From: Ifrita kowaldi
Lineage: Eukaryota; Chordata; Aves; Passeriformes; Cinclosomatidae
Direction of reading: 5' to 3'
DNA: 64,000 nt
Assembly: GCA_013398055.1 (NCBI GenBank)
Contig: VZRS01001522.1
Span: 496,001 to 560,000, forward strand
Below the pieces are notes generated by a model that saw only the letters and a program-made list of their open reading frames with translations, had not been told where the DNA came from and ran no database searches. The position numbers and the translations under genes were made by a program. Of this stretch, positions 1 to 11,681 are shown in pieces; position 1 is the stretch's first letter, and each line of letters opens with the position of its first letter.

Positions 1-1364
1 ACTCATGTGAAGTTTGGAATACAGAACAGGAGGACCATATAACAATAATACAAGTACCCATGAATACCTGTAGAGGGCATAAATAGAAAGAGCTGCATTA
101 AACATCATGTCATTTGCGAGTTTTCTTATTATAGTCCACAGAGTTTTGTCAAGATCATTTTGAAATGCATAACATTAAAGCATCCAAGACATTAAAGATT
201 TTGGGTTTTTTTTACCTGTAGGGCAATGCATTTTGGCTATGACTGCTTATTTCTCTAGGCAATGCTATTTTACAGTGGTCATGAACACAATAGTATATGA
301 ATATTCCCAGCACTTAATTTCTGTAACTTTATGGAACAGCTCACAAATTGATCATGATGCTGAAATGATCACTGTAGTCTGAAATGCCAGAATTTTCATC
401 CAACTCTTAAGATAATAGTAGCCTTGATTTAGCAACCAGATCTCTTTACAAATTACAGGAATTATGATCCTGTTGATTACTATGAAAAAGCTGAAATTTT
501 GCATGTTTTAATTTACATTGCTTTGAATAAGCTTCAGTCCTGTCAAAGGTGCTTAGTTACATGGAGCTGTCTTTCAGCAGTTGTGAAAAATGGTGACTTT
601 TTTGAGAGCTTTTAGAATCACAGACTAATTAGAAACCCACGAAGAATCCGCAATTTATCCTGTGACCAGTTAGGATCAAGAGATTATGTCCTTGGAAGCT
701 TTTCATAAAATCTAGGTTTTTCTGATGTGTCTCAACAGACAATAGTTCAGTGTTCCCCCTTGTATCATATATATCATTGCTTTGTGCTCTTGTATGTTTA
801 CTAAGAGTCTTAAACAATTATAAGGGTCACCTTTGATCTTAGGCACAGAAAGTATACTTGGCACAGACTGAATGCTGAATAAATAAGGGACTTCTCCCAT
901 GGCTATCTTAAAATATTTAATTTACACAATAGAATTGCTTCTTTGATACTCCTTAGGGATTTCAGTGAGACTTACTGCTGTCAGCAGCAGACTACTGAAC
1001 AATATTCTCACCCCAGCGAAATTTGTATATGCCCACCACTGAGCATGTGAGCAGCTAATGCTGGGCAGGATCCAAGGGATGACTTTGGCAACCTTTAATA
1101 CAGCAACTTATACACGGTTACAGATGGTCTGATGGAGTGAGGTTTAATGTGTTTGATTAGAAGCAGGAGGGAAATGGAAAGCATGGACTTCTGTTGCTCA
1201 GATATTTGCTGTAAGGAATAATGCGTAAATATTTGTTTTCTTCTTGTAGTATTTGTATGCTTTGCAAAGTGCAGTGTGCAAAAAGGGAGAAAAGATCTTG
1301 GGTATTTTAGCTTAAAAGAAACACCTTGACTAAAATTTCACTTCTTTTTTTCTTTTTTACAAAG
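1..1364 (+). other. CORIN: Intron of CORIN (partial, left edge)
   Basis: This stretch precedes the first recognisable CORIN exon and ends with a pyrimidine-rich tract and an acaaag acceptor at 1359-1364. I looked for the preceding CORIN exon, which should encode the catalytic His of the protease domain, and did not find it, so it lies left of the window. No coding frame, RNA gene or clear repeat is supported here. The two 62-codon minus-strand frames at 629-900 look like chance. Confidence 0.7.
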
Positions 1365-1636
1365 GAGAGAAAATGCAGCTGTCTGGAAAGTAGTGTTTGG
1401 CATTAGCAATCTTGATCATCCATCAGGTTTCATGCAGACCCGACTAGTGAGGACCATCATCCTCCACCCACGCTACAACAGAGCTGTTGTAGACTATGAT
1501 ATCAGCATCGTGGAACTAGATGAGGATATCAACGAGACAAGCTATGTAAGACCCGTCTGCTTGCCCAGCAAAGACCAGTTGGTTCAGCCAGACACCTACT
1601 GCTACATCACAGGCTGGGGACACATGGGCAACAAAA
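1365..1636 (+). CDS. CORIN: CORIN exon: protease core with catalytic Asp
   Basis: The exon begins after a T-rich tract and acaaag, with one base completing a codon from the previous exon. It ends at AACAAAA before GTAAGA. It encodes residues running from RENAAVWKVVFG to TGWGHMGNK, including the catalytic Asp and the Cys in PVCLP. The final A joins TG of the next exon to make Met. Confidence 0.95.
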
Positions 1637-3912
1637 GTAAGATGAGTATTTCTGGGACTTTTGAAAATATGTGAAGCTTCTACTGAGTTAATCAAATAAG
1701 TGATCCTGTTACAAACTTTTATCCATTCATGCTATTACTGGATCTTAGTAAATACTAGGGAAATGTAACTACTCTTCAAAGGATCAAGCTGTGATTATAG
1801 CCTAGCTTTTTCAAAGCAGCAGCCTCACTTTATGCTCCTTAATACTTACTTAGGCTCTGTGGCCTGATTTTTAAAAATGTTGAGGATCTGGAAACTTCTA
1901 TCAAGAAAGTCACCTGAATTAGTTATGATTTTACCCATCTCAGTTGCACTCAGAAAGGTATCACATCGTCAGTGTGGAGGAAACAGTCATAGCTCAGTGA
2001 AAGCTGGAGGCCAGCAGCATTGGCATACAGGCTGAAGGAATGGGGTCGTGAATCAGCAGTCTGTGCCACACTTTGTACTTGTGACACAATTTATTCCATA
2101 ATCAAAAGTGCTGTTTTTGTATCTCTGAACAGAATGTTAGTGTGTTTTCTTGTTTTGGGGCTGCCACAATCCTTGACAAGAACTGCTGTGTTATGTAAAT
2201 CTTTGTTCAGGCAAAATGATTCTGCATTAATAGTATGCAAATTAGCCTGGCCCCAACACTTTTAATGCACTAGCCATTGTGTTTCTCCCTTTGCTATTAT
2301 TATGGTAATTACTAGGGATGGCTTTTCTGTACACTGGATAAGGAAATCTTCCTTTCTGTATTGCTTCAGTGGAACTTCAGTTGTAATGGCCACGTTAGAT
2401 GTGGTAAAAATTAAATGAAGGGTAAGATGTTTACTAGCATCTCTACACATCTAAAAATGTCTCTATATGATGTCAGGAAAAAACTCTGACATGCTTTTGC
2501 AGCATGGGTAAATGGAAAATGGTTCTTTGTCCTCTAATGTGGTCAGTGTTGATTTTAAAGGTTTTATGCTAGGAAGCATCAAACCCCACTGTGGCTACAT
2601 AGCATTTAGTACTGCATACCCTAGGTTGAACAACTTTGATTAGAATTTGAGCTCAGTCAGTTGTTTAGACTGGGAAGAAGTCTTCTATTGTCTCTTGAAC
2701 ATATTACAATAATTTCATAAGGTTTGAATTCTGAATTCCTGGTACATTCTGTAAGTCAAATTTACCCAAACATAACCAAAATGGCAGTGATTATTACCAA
2801 GTTTTACCATGACAGACACCAAGACACAGGAAGACCCTGCCCTGGAACAGTGAATCAAACCTACCCACCTCTCTCACATTACTGTTTTCCAGCCACTACT
2901 GCCCTCATCTTACAAGCTGCACACTGCACCACGTCAAGTGTGAATGCTGAATAAACAGCAAATGTCACACCAGTCCCTATGTGCTTAGTACTTTTCCAGA
3001 ATGCAACACATAGAGCTCCTTACATTTAATACATATATAGACAGCACTATTTATAATTTATCCCAATGGAAATGTTTGTCATATCTCATGGAGTCATAAT
3101 AGGTAAGTATTTGTGAATTTGTGTATAGTTAACACTTTATTCTGTTTTTCAGTGCCTTTCAAGCTTCAAGAAGGAGAGGTTCGCATAATTTCCTTAGAAC
3201 AATGCCAGTCATATTTTGACATGAAAATCATTACCAGCAGGATGCTGTGTGCTGGCTACGAATCTGGCACCGTGGACTCTTGCATGGTAGGCTTCTTTCT
3301 AAGGAGAAACAGCCAAAATTGCTTTTAGAAATCAAAGTATGTTAATTAGGCGTAGCTTACTTTATCTATTCTAGGAATGACAACTGTCTATTTATATTCT
3401 TTAACCCAACTTTTATTATTACTATTATTGTTAATATTGGTGTAAGCAACTTATCTTCATGATAATGAAATGCTGCTTGAAGACTCTAGGGTTTATCTGT
3501 ATTAGTTAACTTTTAATGTGTATGAGCCTTTTGTAGGTAATTTTTTGTACAAATGTAACGGGCAATAAATACTGGCAATGCTGTGTGTGGCTACACAGTT
3601 CAGCAGAGCAGCTGGTTTTTACAGCTGAGTTATTTGCTAAAGGCAAATGGCTGTAGGAACTGTGGTATAGCTTTAACCATGAGTGCTGGCCACATGTATA
3701 ATAGAGTGTTTTTAACTTTCCTGTTGCAGGGTGACAGTGGAGGACCGCTTGTGTGCGAGCATACTGCAGGGCGCTGGACTTTGTTTGGTTTAACATCTTG
3801 GGGCTCTGTCTGCTTTTCCAAGGTTTTGGGACCTGGAGTTTACAGTAATGTGTCACACTTTATTGAGTGGATTGAAAGACAAATATACATCCACACCTTT
3901 CTGCTAAACTAA
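1365..3912 (+). CDS. CORIN: Corin (atrial natriuretic peptide-converting enzyme), C-terminal serine protease domain, partial
   Basis: Three exons, 1365-1636, 3153-3286 and 3730-3912, join in frame into the last 195 residues of a trypsin-fold (S1) protease. Corin is a type II transmembrane protease, best known in heart, that cleaves pro-atrial natriuretic peptide. The catalytic Asp is the GAT codon at 1498-1500 in the motif DYDISIVEL. The catalytic Ser is at 3736-3738 in GDSGGP. The Asp six residues before that Ser (in VDSCMGDSGG) predicts cleavage after basic residues. The C-terminus, RQIYIHTFLLN then TAA, is nearly identical to the human corin end as I recall it, and other type II protease ends differ, which favours CORIN over HPN or TMPRSS genes. 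The His exon and all upstream LDL-receptor, frizzled and scavenger domains are outside the window. All splice sites are GT-AG. It converges with ATP10D, as in human. Confidence 0.95.
1637..3152 (+). other. CORIN: CORIN intron
   Basis: Bounded by GTAAGA at 1637 and tttttcag at 3145-3152. Nothing further is recognised inside; the short open frames at 2020-2265 and 2724-2954 have no family resemblance I can see. Confidence 0.8.
3153..3286 (+). CDS. CORIN: CORIN penultimate exon
   Basis: Encodes MPFKLQEGEVRIISLEQCQ onward to GTVDSCM. It supplies the specificity-pocket Asp just before the active-site Ser exon. It enters in phase 1 and leaves in phase 0; the donor is GTAGGC. Confidence 0.95.
3730..3912 (+). 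CDS. CORIN: CORIN last coding exon with catalytic Ser
   Basis: The exon starts after ctgttgcag with GDSGGPLVCE (active-site Ser codon 3736-3738), continues through LTSWGSVCFSKVLGPGVYSN and stops at TAA 3910-3912. The 3' UTR continues rightwards. Candidate poly(A) signals are ATTAAA at 4206-4211 and AATAAA at 5775-5780 and 6867-6872; the sequence alone does not say which is used. Confidence 0.95.
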   Translation, partial: GDSGGPLVCEHTAGRWTLFGLTSWGSVCFSKVLGPGVYSNVSHFIEWIERQIYIHTFLLN

Positions 3913-6900
3913 CTCCAGATGGTAAGAACTGTGCTGACAGACAAAAGAAAAAAGGAATCAGCACCACAACACTGAAGGTTCTGCAGTCCAGAAACTCTGT
4001 GAAAAGGAGTTTCAAGCTCTACCTACTCTTGTTGTGGAGCTATGGAATATGCAGTGTATGTTACCAGGAAACTCTCTGCTCATGAATATACTTTGGGGTA
4101 GAATTAATAATCCTTTTGACTTTTCTTTTAACTGAGTTGTGGTGCTATTCTAAACACTGCAAAAAGCTTAAAAGAAAAGAATCAACCACTTTCTGCCTTT
4201 CAGCTATTAAAACTAAGCAGTAGCACAGACTAGAAAAACTTTTTAAAATAACCTATTTTAATACTATTCAGTTAGTAGCACATGCATTTTCACTCACTTC
4301 TTGTGATGAGGAAGGAACTTTGTGCATTCATGTGGCACTGCAGGACACAGTCACAAGGGCAACTTGTGACAGGGCCATACCACACACTGGAGGGTGTGGA
4401 AGAGATTGATGGGTTTGTACACCCATGTGGCACAGGACACATCAAAGAACACATGCAGGTCTCCAAAGGTGTATAGCCATATGCCCCTGGTGTGCCTGAG
4501 CTAATGCATTTTGTCCCTCAGGGTGGCTAATTTGCACGGGCATAACCCTGTAGTGTCCTGACTCCACAGCTTCTGTTCCCAGAGCCAGCTTGGGCATCTC
4601 TGTGGGGTGATGGAGGAACCAGTAGGCCAACAGACCCATAACTACCACTGGAGGCACCGGAGACCAAAACTTGTTCAGACTCTTTGGACAGCTTCTACCA
4701 CTTAAATTTTCTGAAGCATTGTCCTAATGTGTCCAGGAAACACCCATGTCTCAGCAGCACTACACTGATCAGTGCATTAGTCAAACCTGTGCCCCACTGC
4801 CTTTCCTGCCCACTTTGTATAGTGTGTTCAGCATACAAAGCATGCACTGACCATCTCCAGCCCTCTAAAAACATAAGAGGGTTGGCAATACCACTTCAAT
4901 GGTTTCCCCTCCTAGAGTCAGCTACTTTGGACATCTTGTGAGAGATGGAAAATGCAAATTTAAAATGCAAAAGATGCAGTGTGGGCACTGTCCCAAATAT
5001 CAGGGAACTGGATAATTTTCATAGGTCTCTTCTTGTACCTTGCACTTGAAGTTTAATTTTGACTAGCAAGATAAAACATTTGGGAAAAAGAAAAAAGCAG
5101 AAAGAAAATCTGAGTGCTAGAAGGCTTGGAATTCCAGCTTCTGTTCAAATGAGTATTAGAAATATGAGAAGCAAAGTACAACAGCTTCACCAGCAAAGGC
5201 TCAGAGAGCCCAGCTCAGGTGCTTGGTAGCCAGATGTGGAGTGCTCTGTGCAGTAGTAAAAGACTAAGCCTTAACTCCAAGAGAGTCTGATTGAAAAAGA
5301 TTACAATGGAGCTTGGCACCATTTTATGATGCTAGAGGAAAGTGTCTTATCAACTGCTGTAGGTGATGTCCTGCACAGCTATCAGCTTTTGGAAGGCCAG
5401 AATAGGATGAGCCAGGAATCTGAGGATTACAGGATAAATTCCACTGGAGAACAATGCATTTAAAATTTCATTTTCAGTGCTGTGCCTAGTCCCCCGTGAA
5501 TGCAGCCTAAGGCACATAATTACCTTTTCTGCTACCTCTGGCATGGCCCCATGACAACACTGGGGCCTTGTCAATAGCATGACTGCCGTATGAGGAAACA
5601 TGCATTACAGGATCTAAAACATGGACATTTCAGGTACTATTAATCATGTTGCAACTTATCTACATAGATCTATTGCTTTAACGAAGGTTTATCTCTTATC
5701 TCTGTATTTTCTCCTTTAACACCGCTAACATTGGAACATTAGTCACACTAGACTGCACTGTAGACATGAATATTAATAAATACTCAATATTTATGTTATG
5801 GATTCTGAAACTATTTAAGTGATTATTGAATCACTGTTTCATGCTCAGCAAGAAAACTCTTTGAGGCTTTGCTAGGTTTGATTGTTGGGTTGTTTGGGGT
5901 TTTTTTAAATATCTTAAGGATTTTTTGTTTTACTGTAACACTTAAATACTCTTCCCTCAGGTGCAAATGAGAGAAAGCAGCTGTGACCATGTTTTTATAG
6001 TGCAAGTAGATTACAGCTGAAACAGGTTGTTGATGCCCTTGCCTCAAGGATATGGAGGCTGGAGCTCTCAGTCCTCACTTCAGCTTTCCTCTGGGGTTGG
6101 GATCTCTGTGCCTGTAGGCCAGAACAGCTCTGAGTCCTGGAACTGGTTATCAAGAGTTCCCTGAGGAGAAGGTGGCCCAGTGGCTGTAAGAGCCAGCTGG
6201 TGGGTGTCAGACAGGTTCTGGCCAGGTCTGTTTTCCTAAGAGGTGCTGTTGCAGAATGAACAACTCAGCCTGGCTTCTCTCTACCAGATACAGTGGTTAG
6301 CAGCTTTGAATTTTGTAAAGCATGGGAGTACATGTAATCATTTGCATAGATATTAGCATTACCAAATTATAACATGTAATTACACATTTTAATTAACTGG
6401 CTTTGGCCTACCACTAGTTTCCAAGCAGTCCCTCCCAGGAAATGAGGGAGAGTCCTGTTTAAATATATGGTCCAGCCCTGTCCTATATGGGATCAGTCTG
6501 AAGAAATTACATGCTGAACCCAATCCCAAATGGCTTTAGGAGGGAGCACTTGGGTCCTATCCTTTCCCACGACTGTGTCTGACACAACATTCCATGTAAA
6601 GAGGAAATCTGTAATTTTATAAATGTATTTTTATACTGCTTTTTTTATGTGTGCACATGAAATCGGCAAACATGCTCCTCCTTCCACGGTATCAAGCCTT
6701 TCCTGGTGTGCTGACATAATGGCTATGATCACAATTATGCTGTTTGTCTCACAGGTGCAGCCTCATTGTAAGGTAACATTTGTTGGTTTTGCTTCTACCA
6801 CGGCTGTATCTCCAAATGGAAGCAATGCCACTCAGTCAAGCCAATGTGTTTCTTTCTAGTAGTACTAATAAAAATTTACAATCATTTTCCAAGTAACTTC

Positions 6901-8195
6901 TCTGTTGAAAATGTGTTTTAATCTTTAGAGAGACTAAATGATAATATGGAGGTATTAAGTTATAACTTTAGCAATAATGCCTAAAAGTAGCCTTCAAAAA
7001 GCATTTGTGAACCCTTAGCTGGCTTTTTTTTAGCAGCCCTGTTAGCACTGCAATACTTGTGGAGATTCTGGCATTACTACCACTACACAACTTCTAGTTT
7101 CTTCCGTGTGTATGCTTCCAATACAGAATATTACCATGAATACTGCTGCCAGCAACTACTCTGGACTTAGAAATCTGAAAAACTAAAGCTGCAATCAAAT
7201 CTGCAATCACATTTTGTTCTATAGCTTTGTTCTGGAATACAATTAGTTTTTAAAAAAAATCTCTTTTTAACTTGTACACAGAATTTCAACAACATGTACA
7301 CATGCTGAAATCAAAATAATAAGCACACAGAAGCTTAAAACAGTTAAAATTTACCTTTCCACTGCAGTAAGGAAGCCAGGACCATGAGGGCAAGAGTAAT
7401 ACAACCAGAATAAAACAGGAACAAACAATACAAAACTCACACTGAAATTCAGCTATGTGAACACAGTCACATTTAGAACTTGCCTATTAGCCTTGGCCAA
7501 GAGCCAGGGCTGCTGGGATCAGTGGGTTCTCTGCATTAGCCGGTCCTCAGCCTTGTGCTGCAGCCAGTGGGGCTGTGGAAAAAACATCAGCTCAAACTGT
7601 GTCCCAGGTAGAGACCAAACCTCACTGTGCTGCCAAAACACTCAATCAGTAAAGCCTGTGGCTGACTGCCACCTGCAAATGTTTAGCAGAGGTGTGGCTG
7701 CTATGAAAGAAAAAATTTTAGAACATGTATTTCTTCTGTAAATCAAATATTGCACAGCAAAATCAGAGTTAAGGCTGTTCTAGGTGTAGCTACAAAGTTG
7801 GGGGCAGTTGAAGGCGATTGTTTTGGTTTGTTCTAAAATGAAAGAAGCGTAAATGCTGTGCTTCCCTTCATGACATGTGGAAGGCACCTGTGAGATGCTC
7901 TTAAAAAGCTTATTTTCAAAATGGAAAAGTCAAATCATGCTGTGCCTAAGTGCAGGAGTGTAGAAGCAAGCAGGAGATTGTGACATTTTCAGGCTAAAAA
8001 AATAATAAAGGGAACACTGAACTATTGAGAAGCACAGAGAAAGCAATTTGTTTCCACCCTTCATTTGGCACTACTTTAGTTATGGCCAATTAATATTTTG
8101 AAGCTTTTATTAAAGACTCACTACCCTCATCTCCCCTTCAGTAAAAGACAGCAAGTAATCACAGCAAATGCCTTCAGGTATTTCTGTGGCTTGTC

Positions 8196-8280
8196 CACCA
8201 CAAAAAAAGCCCCAAACCCAAAACCACCACACCAAAAAAACTAATAATCAAACAACAACAAAAAAAACAACCCCCAAAGC
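8196..8280. repeat. A/C-rich low-complexity tract
   Basis: About 85 bases made almost only of A and C, with runs of seven or eight A and short CCC blocks and no fixed period. It reads as T/G-rich on the minus strand and explains the skewed 78-codon minus frame at 8174-8410. Confidence 0.6.
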
Positions 8281-9985
8281 AAGTCTTACACAACAGATAA
8301 TTTAGATTATTTATCACCCAGACTTCTTGTTGAAGTCCTCTAACCAAACACAGCCTACAGAGGACAATTTTAAGCAATATACAGCACCAGTATGCAACAC
8401 ACATACACAAACAAAAGTGTTATTTTGCATCACTTCAAGTGGTACAAAAGCACTTAAAATCTCAGCAGAGATGAGGCCTGAAAGCCTCACCGCACTTGGT
8501 TATGAGTAATGGAGTGACCAGGCTTGTAAAGAGTCACATAATAGCAATTTAAATGTCCCAGAGGCATCATGCAGCTGATCTCAGGTCTAACAGATGACTC
8601 CCACTCATGTTTCTTTATGTAGTTATTCTGATGCCATGGTTTAGTCAGAAGGTTTTGGAAGAACTTACTCTGAATACTTACAGCTTTTGTATGAAAAAAA
8701 TGCAAACTCCTGACACTAAATGATCACTTACATGTTGACTCTGCTGGTAGGTTCTGCTTCTGCAGCAGAGGAAACAAGAGGGCAGGTCACAGGCTGGTGT
8801 TGTCCCCAAACTCTTTTTCACAGTGACAGGAGGGGACAGAGCTGAGCCCTGCACTCCCTCAGGTCACTGGAAGTGCTGGAGCTCCCCCATCGAAGTCCAA
8901 CATACTTCAGTCATAGAGTTACAGACTTGTAAAACATGGACCAATCTTCTCTCAGTGGCCACAGGTGCAGAGAGGCCGTGGATTTGAAGTGCAGAAGAAA
9001 CACTCAGGTCAGACAATAGAAACAAAAACAGTATTTGACTTAGAGGGCAGGAAAGCACTTCCTGTTTCTCTGTAGCTCTTTACAGCAGGACAACATCCAC
9101 TAGGAAGGACAAGGGTAGAGCTGAGTCTGCCTTGGGGCTGTGGAGCAGAGCAGATGATTTCACTGCATCACAGTAACTCTCTTCCTGTATGATTCTGCCC
9201 TGGTACCAGCTTGTCTCCCTGCACAACCTGTTTTCCATCTTCTTGGACACCTTGCAGCTCCCCTTTCTTGTCGAGAAAGCTGAGATGTTTCACTTGGGAA
9301 AACCTGGAGTCCACTCATGGCAAGGTGCCCCTCCCAGCAAGAAGGATGTTACAGACAAACATCTGAAAATGTAACTCAAACCAACATGCTTGACAAGATC
9401 TCTTAGAATTTGAATGTCTGCCATCACTTCAAATATCCCCACTAACTTTATGTTAGAACTTACCAAAAACATTTTGTCATATGTTGAACCAAATTAAAAA
9501 AAAAAAGAAAATTCAGAAATGGCTGTCATCACTTTCTCCTTCCACTACTTTCCTTCTACAGGCTAAACAAAAAGTGTATTTTCTCTTTTTCCCCTCACTA
9601 ACACTAGGGATAGAGTCAGCCCTAATTACATCCTACCTTCTGAACACAGAGCTGTTTTAAACATGTGGTAACATGTGGTGACCGGCATTTGAATGAACTC
9701 AGCAAGCCCTCAATATCTGCCCTGTGTAGCAGCAGCTGTCCAGACCTCACAGCGTTTGTTTAAATTCTTTCAGAGATCTTAAAAGATGTGGAATATGTAA
9801 GGTTGATCATTGATGTGGAAAGCTCATGGTTCAATTAAAAAATGGACCCCTTGCCCCAAACATGGTGCCTAAAAATAAACACACAAATCTTGGCAATTTG
9901 AAAGCAGAAACTTTTATAAAGTAACAGAACTAAAAAATGGGCTCAGTATGAATAATTCACTAGCAGCTACAGTTGGAGGAAACTG

Positions 9986-9991
9986 TTTATT
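9986..9991 (-). terminator. ATP10D: Candidate poly(A) signal of ATP10D
   Basis: TTTATT on the plus strand is AATAAA on the ATP10D strand. It is the nearest canonical hexamer I found downstream of the ATP10D stop codon and would give a 3' UTR of about 1.35 kb. A non-canonical signal nearer the stop cannot be excluded. Confidence 0.3.
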
Positions 9992-11341
9992 TCAATGGGT
10001 GCTAGTGAATACAAACAGATTTCGTAAGTTCCTCTCTAAATTGTCCATGTAACTTTTTGGAAAGGGAAGTAAAAAGGGGGCAATGTTTTAGAGAGTCTGG
10101 AATCTAGAAGTTGCCACATGCACCTCAGCGACCTTTTGTACAGTGAGCAAGCAGTGGGAAACTGGCAGAGGGCAGGATTCATCTAGGAGACAGATGAGCA
10201 ACAGCATTCAAATGTGAGACATGCAATGCACTATGCCTTCTTTTGAGCAGCCTTTAGAGACGCTCAAGCTGATTATTTTAAAAGCCTAGAGGAATGTAAA
10301 AACACCTGAGAGTGAAGAAGAGTGATGTTATCAGCTAGAAGCTGCTATTTGTAAGAGAAGACCTGAAGACAGGCTAGAGCTCCTCACTGCTGCTGGCAGA
10401 CCATTTTGCAGCACAGGCATGAGGTAGTTAAGAGAAAAGACAGCCAGCCAACATCGGGATTGGGTGAGGTGGGAAAGAAATTCATTTGGTGGCAGATAAC
10501 ATGAAATGGCACATGGAGTCAAAACAGAGTGATACAACAGGAGGACGAACTGTCATGGAAAACAAAAGGCTGCACTAGGATTTGCTCTTTTTGCGGAGAG
10601 GAAGGTGAGGGAGATGTGTTACATGCATCTATCTCATTTGGGCTTCTCTCCTGATGGTTAAAATGGTGTTTGTCCATCAGTGAGATGGCCCATGCAATAG
10701 CCTGGTGAACAAACTGGACCACAGTGGTTATACAAATTACTGTCTACACACACTACAACATGTAATAAAAAGTCTTGAACCAAGCCAGCCAGTAATACTA
10801 CATCCCAGCCCTGTTGCTTACTTCATACTTCACCAAGTGGTGAATCCCAGGGCATGCTAGGGTTCTAGGGCAGCAGTGTAAGGGAGCAGGCTGACTTACC
10901 TGAACTGGATTCTGCAAATCCACATTCATGCAATGCCCTGTTCATACCACCACGAGGTGTTATGCAATGTTGCATACAAAAAATAAGCAGTATGCAAAGT
11001 CTACTGCGTGAAGAAATATAAAAAACAATCCAGACATTTAGACCTTGAACGTCTTAATAAATTATTGGAAAGTTTTATAAACAAAAAAGCTTTTAAGGAA
11101 ATGTGTTCATCATCTACCTTGGCAGAAGAAAACAAAATCACAGCATGGCAAAAATCAGCAGTTATTACACTTGTGTTTAACCACTTAGCATTCCAACTTT
11201 GTAAAATACAGTAAAGCATCTTCTTCACACAAGAAAGAACTCTAAACTGCTTTGTGTGCTAGAGATACAGCACTGCTGCCCTTTTCAGAAGCACACATAG
11301 AGACTTTGGCACATGAACTATTACCACCAAATGTAACTGTA

Positions 11342-11681
11342 TTAGTTTTCTTTGATAAACTCTGTCTTTTCAGAGTTCACGTCGCTTGTACTCCCAGACT
11401 CATCCTGAATGTCCGGTAAGAAGGAGGTGTTCTCTACTAACCCATCTCTTGAATAGGTCTGATAAGGTGTTTTAGATGATGGCAAAACACTGTCAGTGCT
11501 TTCTTCGTCTGATACAGCACCTGCAGCTGAGCTGGAAGGCACAGAAGTAGGTTGGAGCTCCACTCTATCATTCCATCTCTTAATTGCTTTCTTCTGCTCC
11601 TCAGAAGCCAGCCTGACAAGGTACTTGGCTCTCAGCACTGGAGATGGAAACAATGTTCCTTGGAGAACTCTTATCAAATAT
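11342..11681 (-). CDS. ATP10D: ATP10D last coding exon (residues 1307-1419, stop)
   Basis: Enters after ttttgtag. Encodes RVLQGTLFPSPVLRAK, the conserved stretch after the last membrane segment, then an acidic and Ser/Thr-rich cytosolic tail ending EFIKEN. The TAA is at 11342-11344 (read on the minus strand). Confidence 0.94.

Larger units (their letters stand above)
3913..11341. other. CORIN / ATP10D convergent interval (3' UTRs and intergenic)
   Basis: The two genes run tail to tail across this 7.4 kb, so it must hold both 3' UTRs. I see no coding exon, RNA gene or full-length mobile element. There is an A/C-rich low-complexity patch around 8200-8280. Open frames here are all under 95 codons and resemble no family I know. 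Confidence 0.6.

Noticed and set aside
11001..11228. Opposite-strand frames of 68-75 codons just past the ATP10D stop.
   Set aside because: They sit in the expected 3' UTR, are Lys/Phe-rich from AT-rich DNA, and resemble nothing known.
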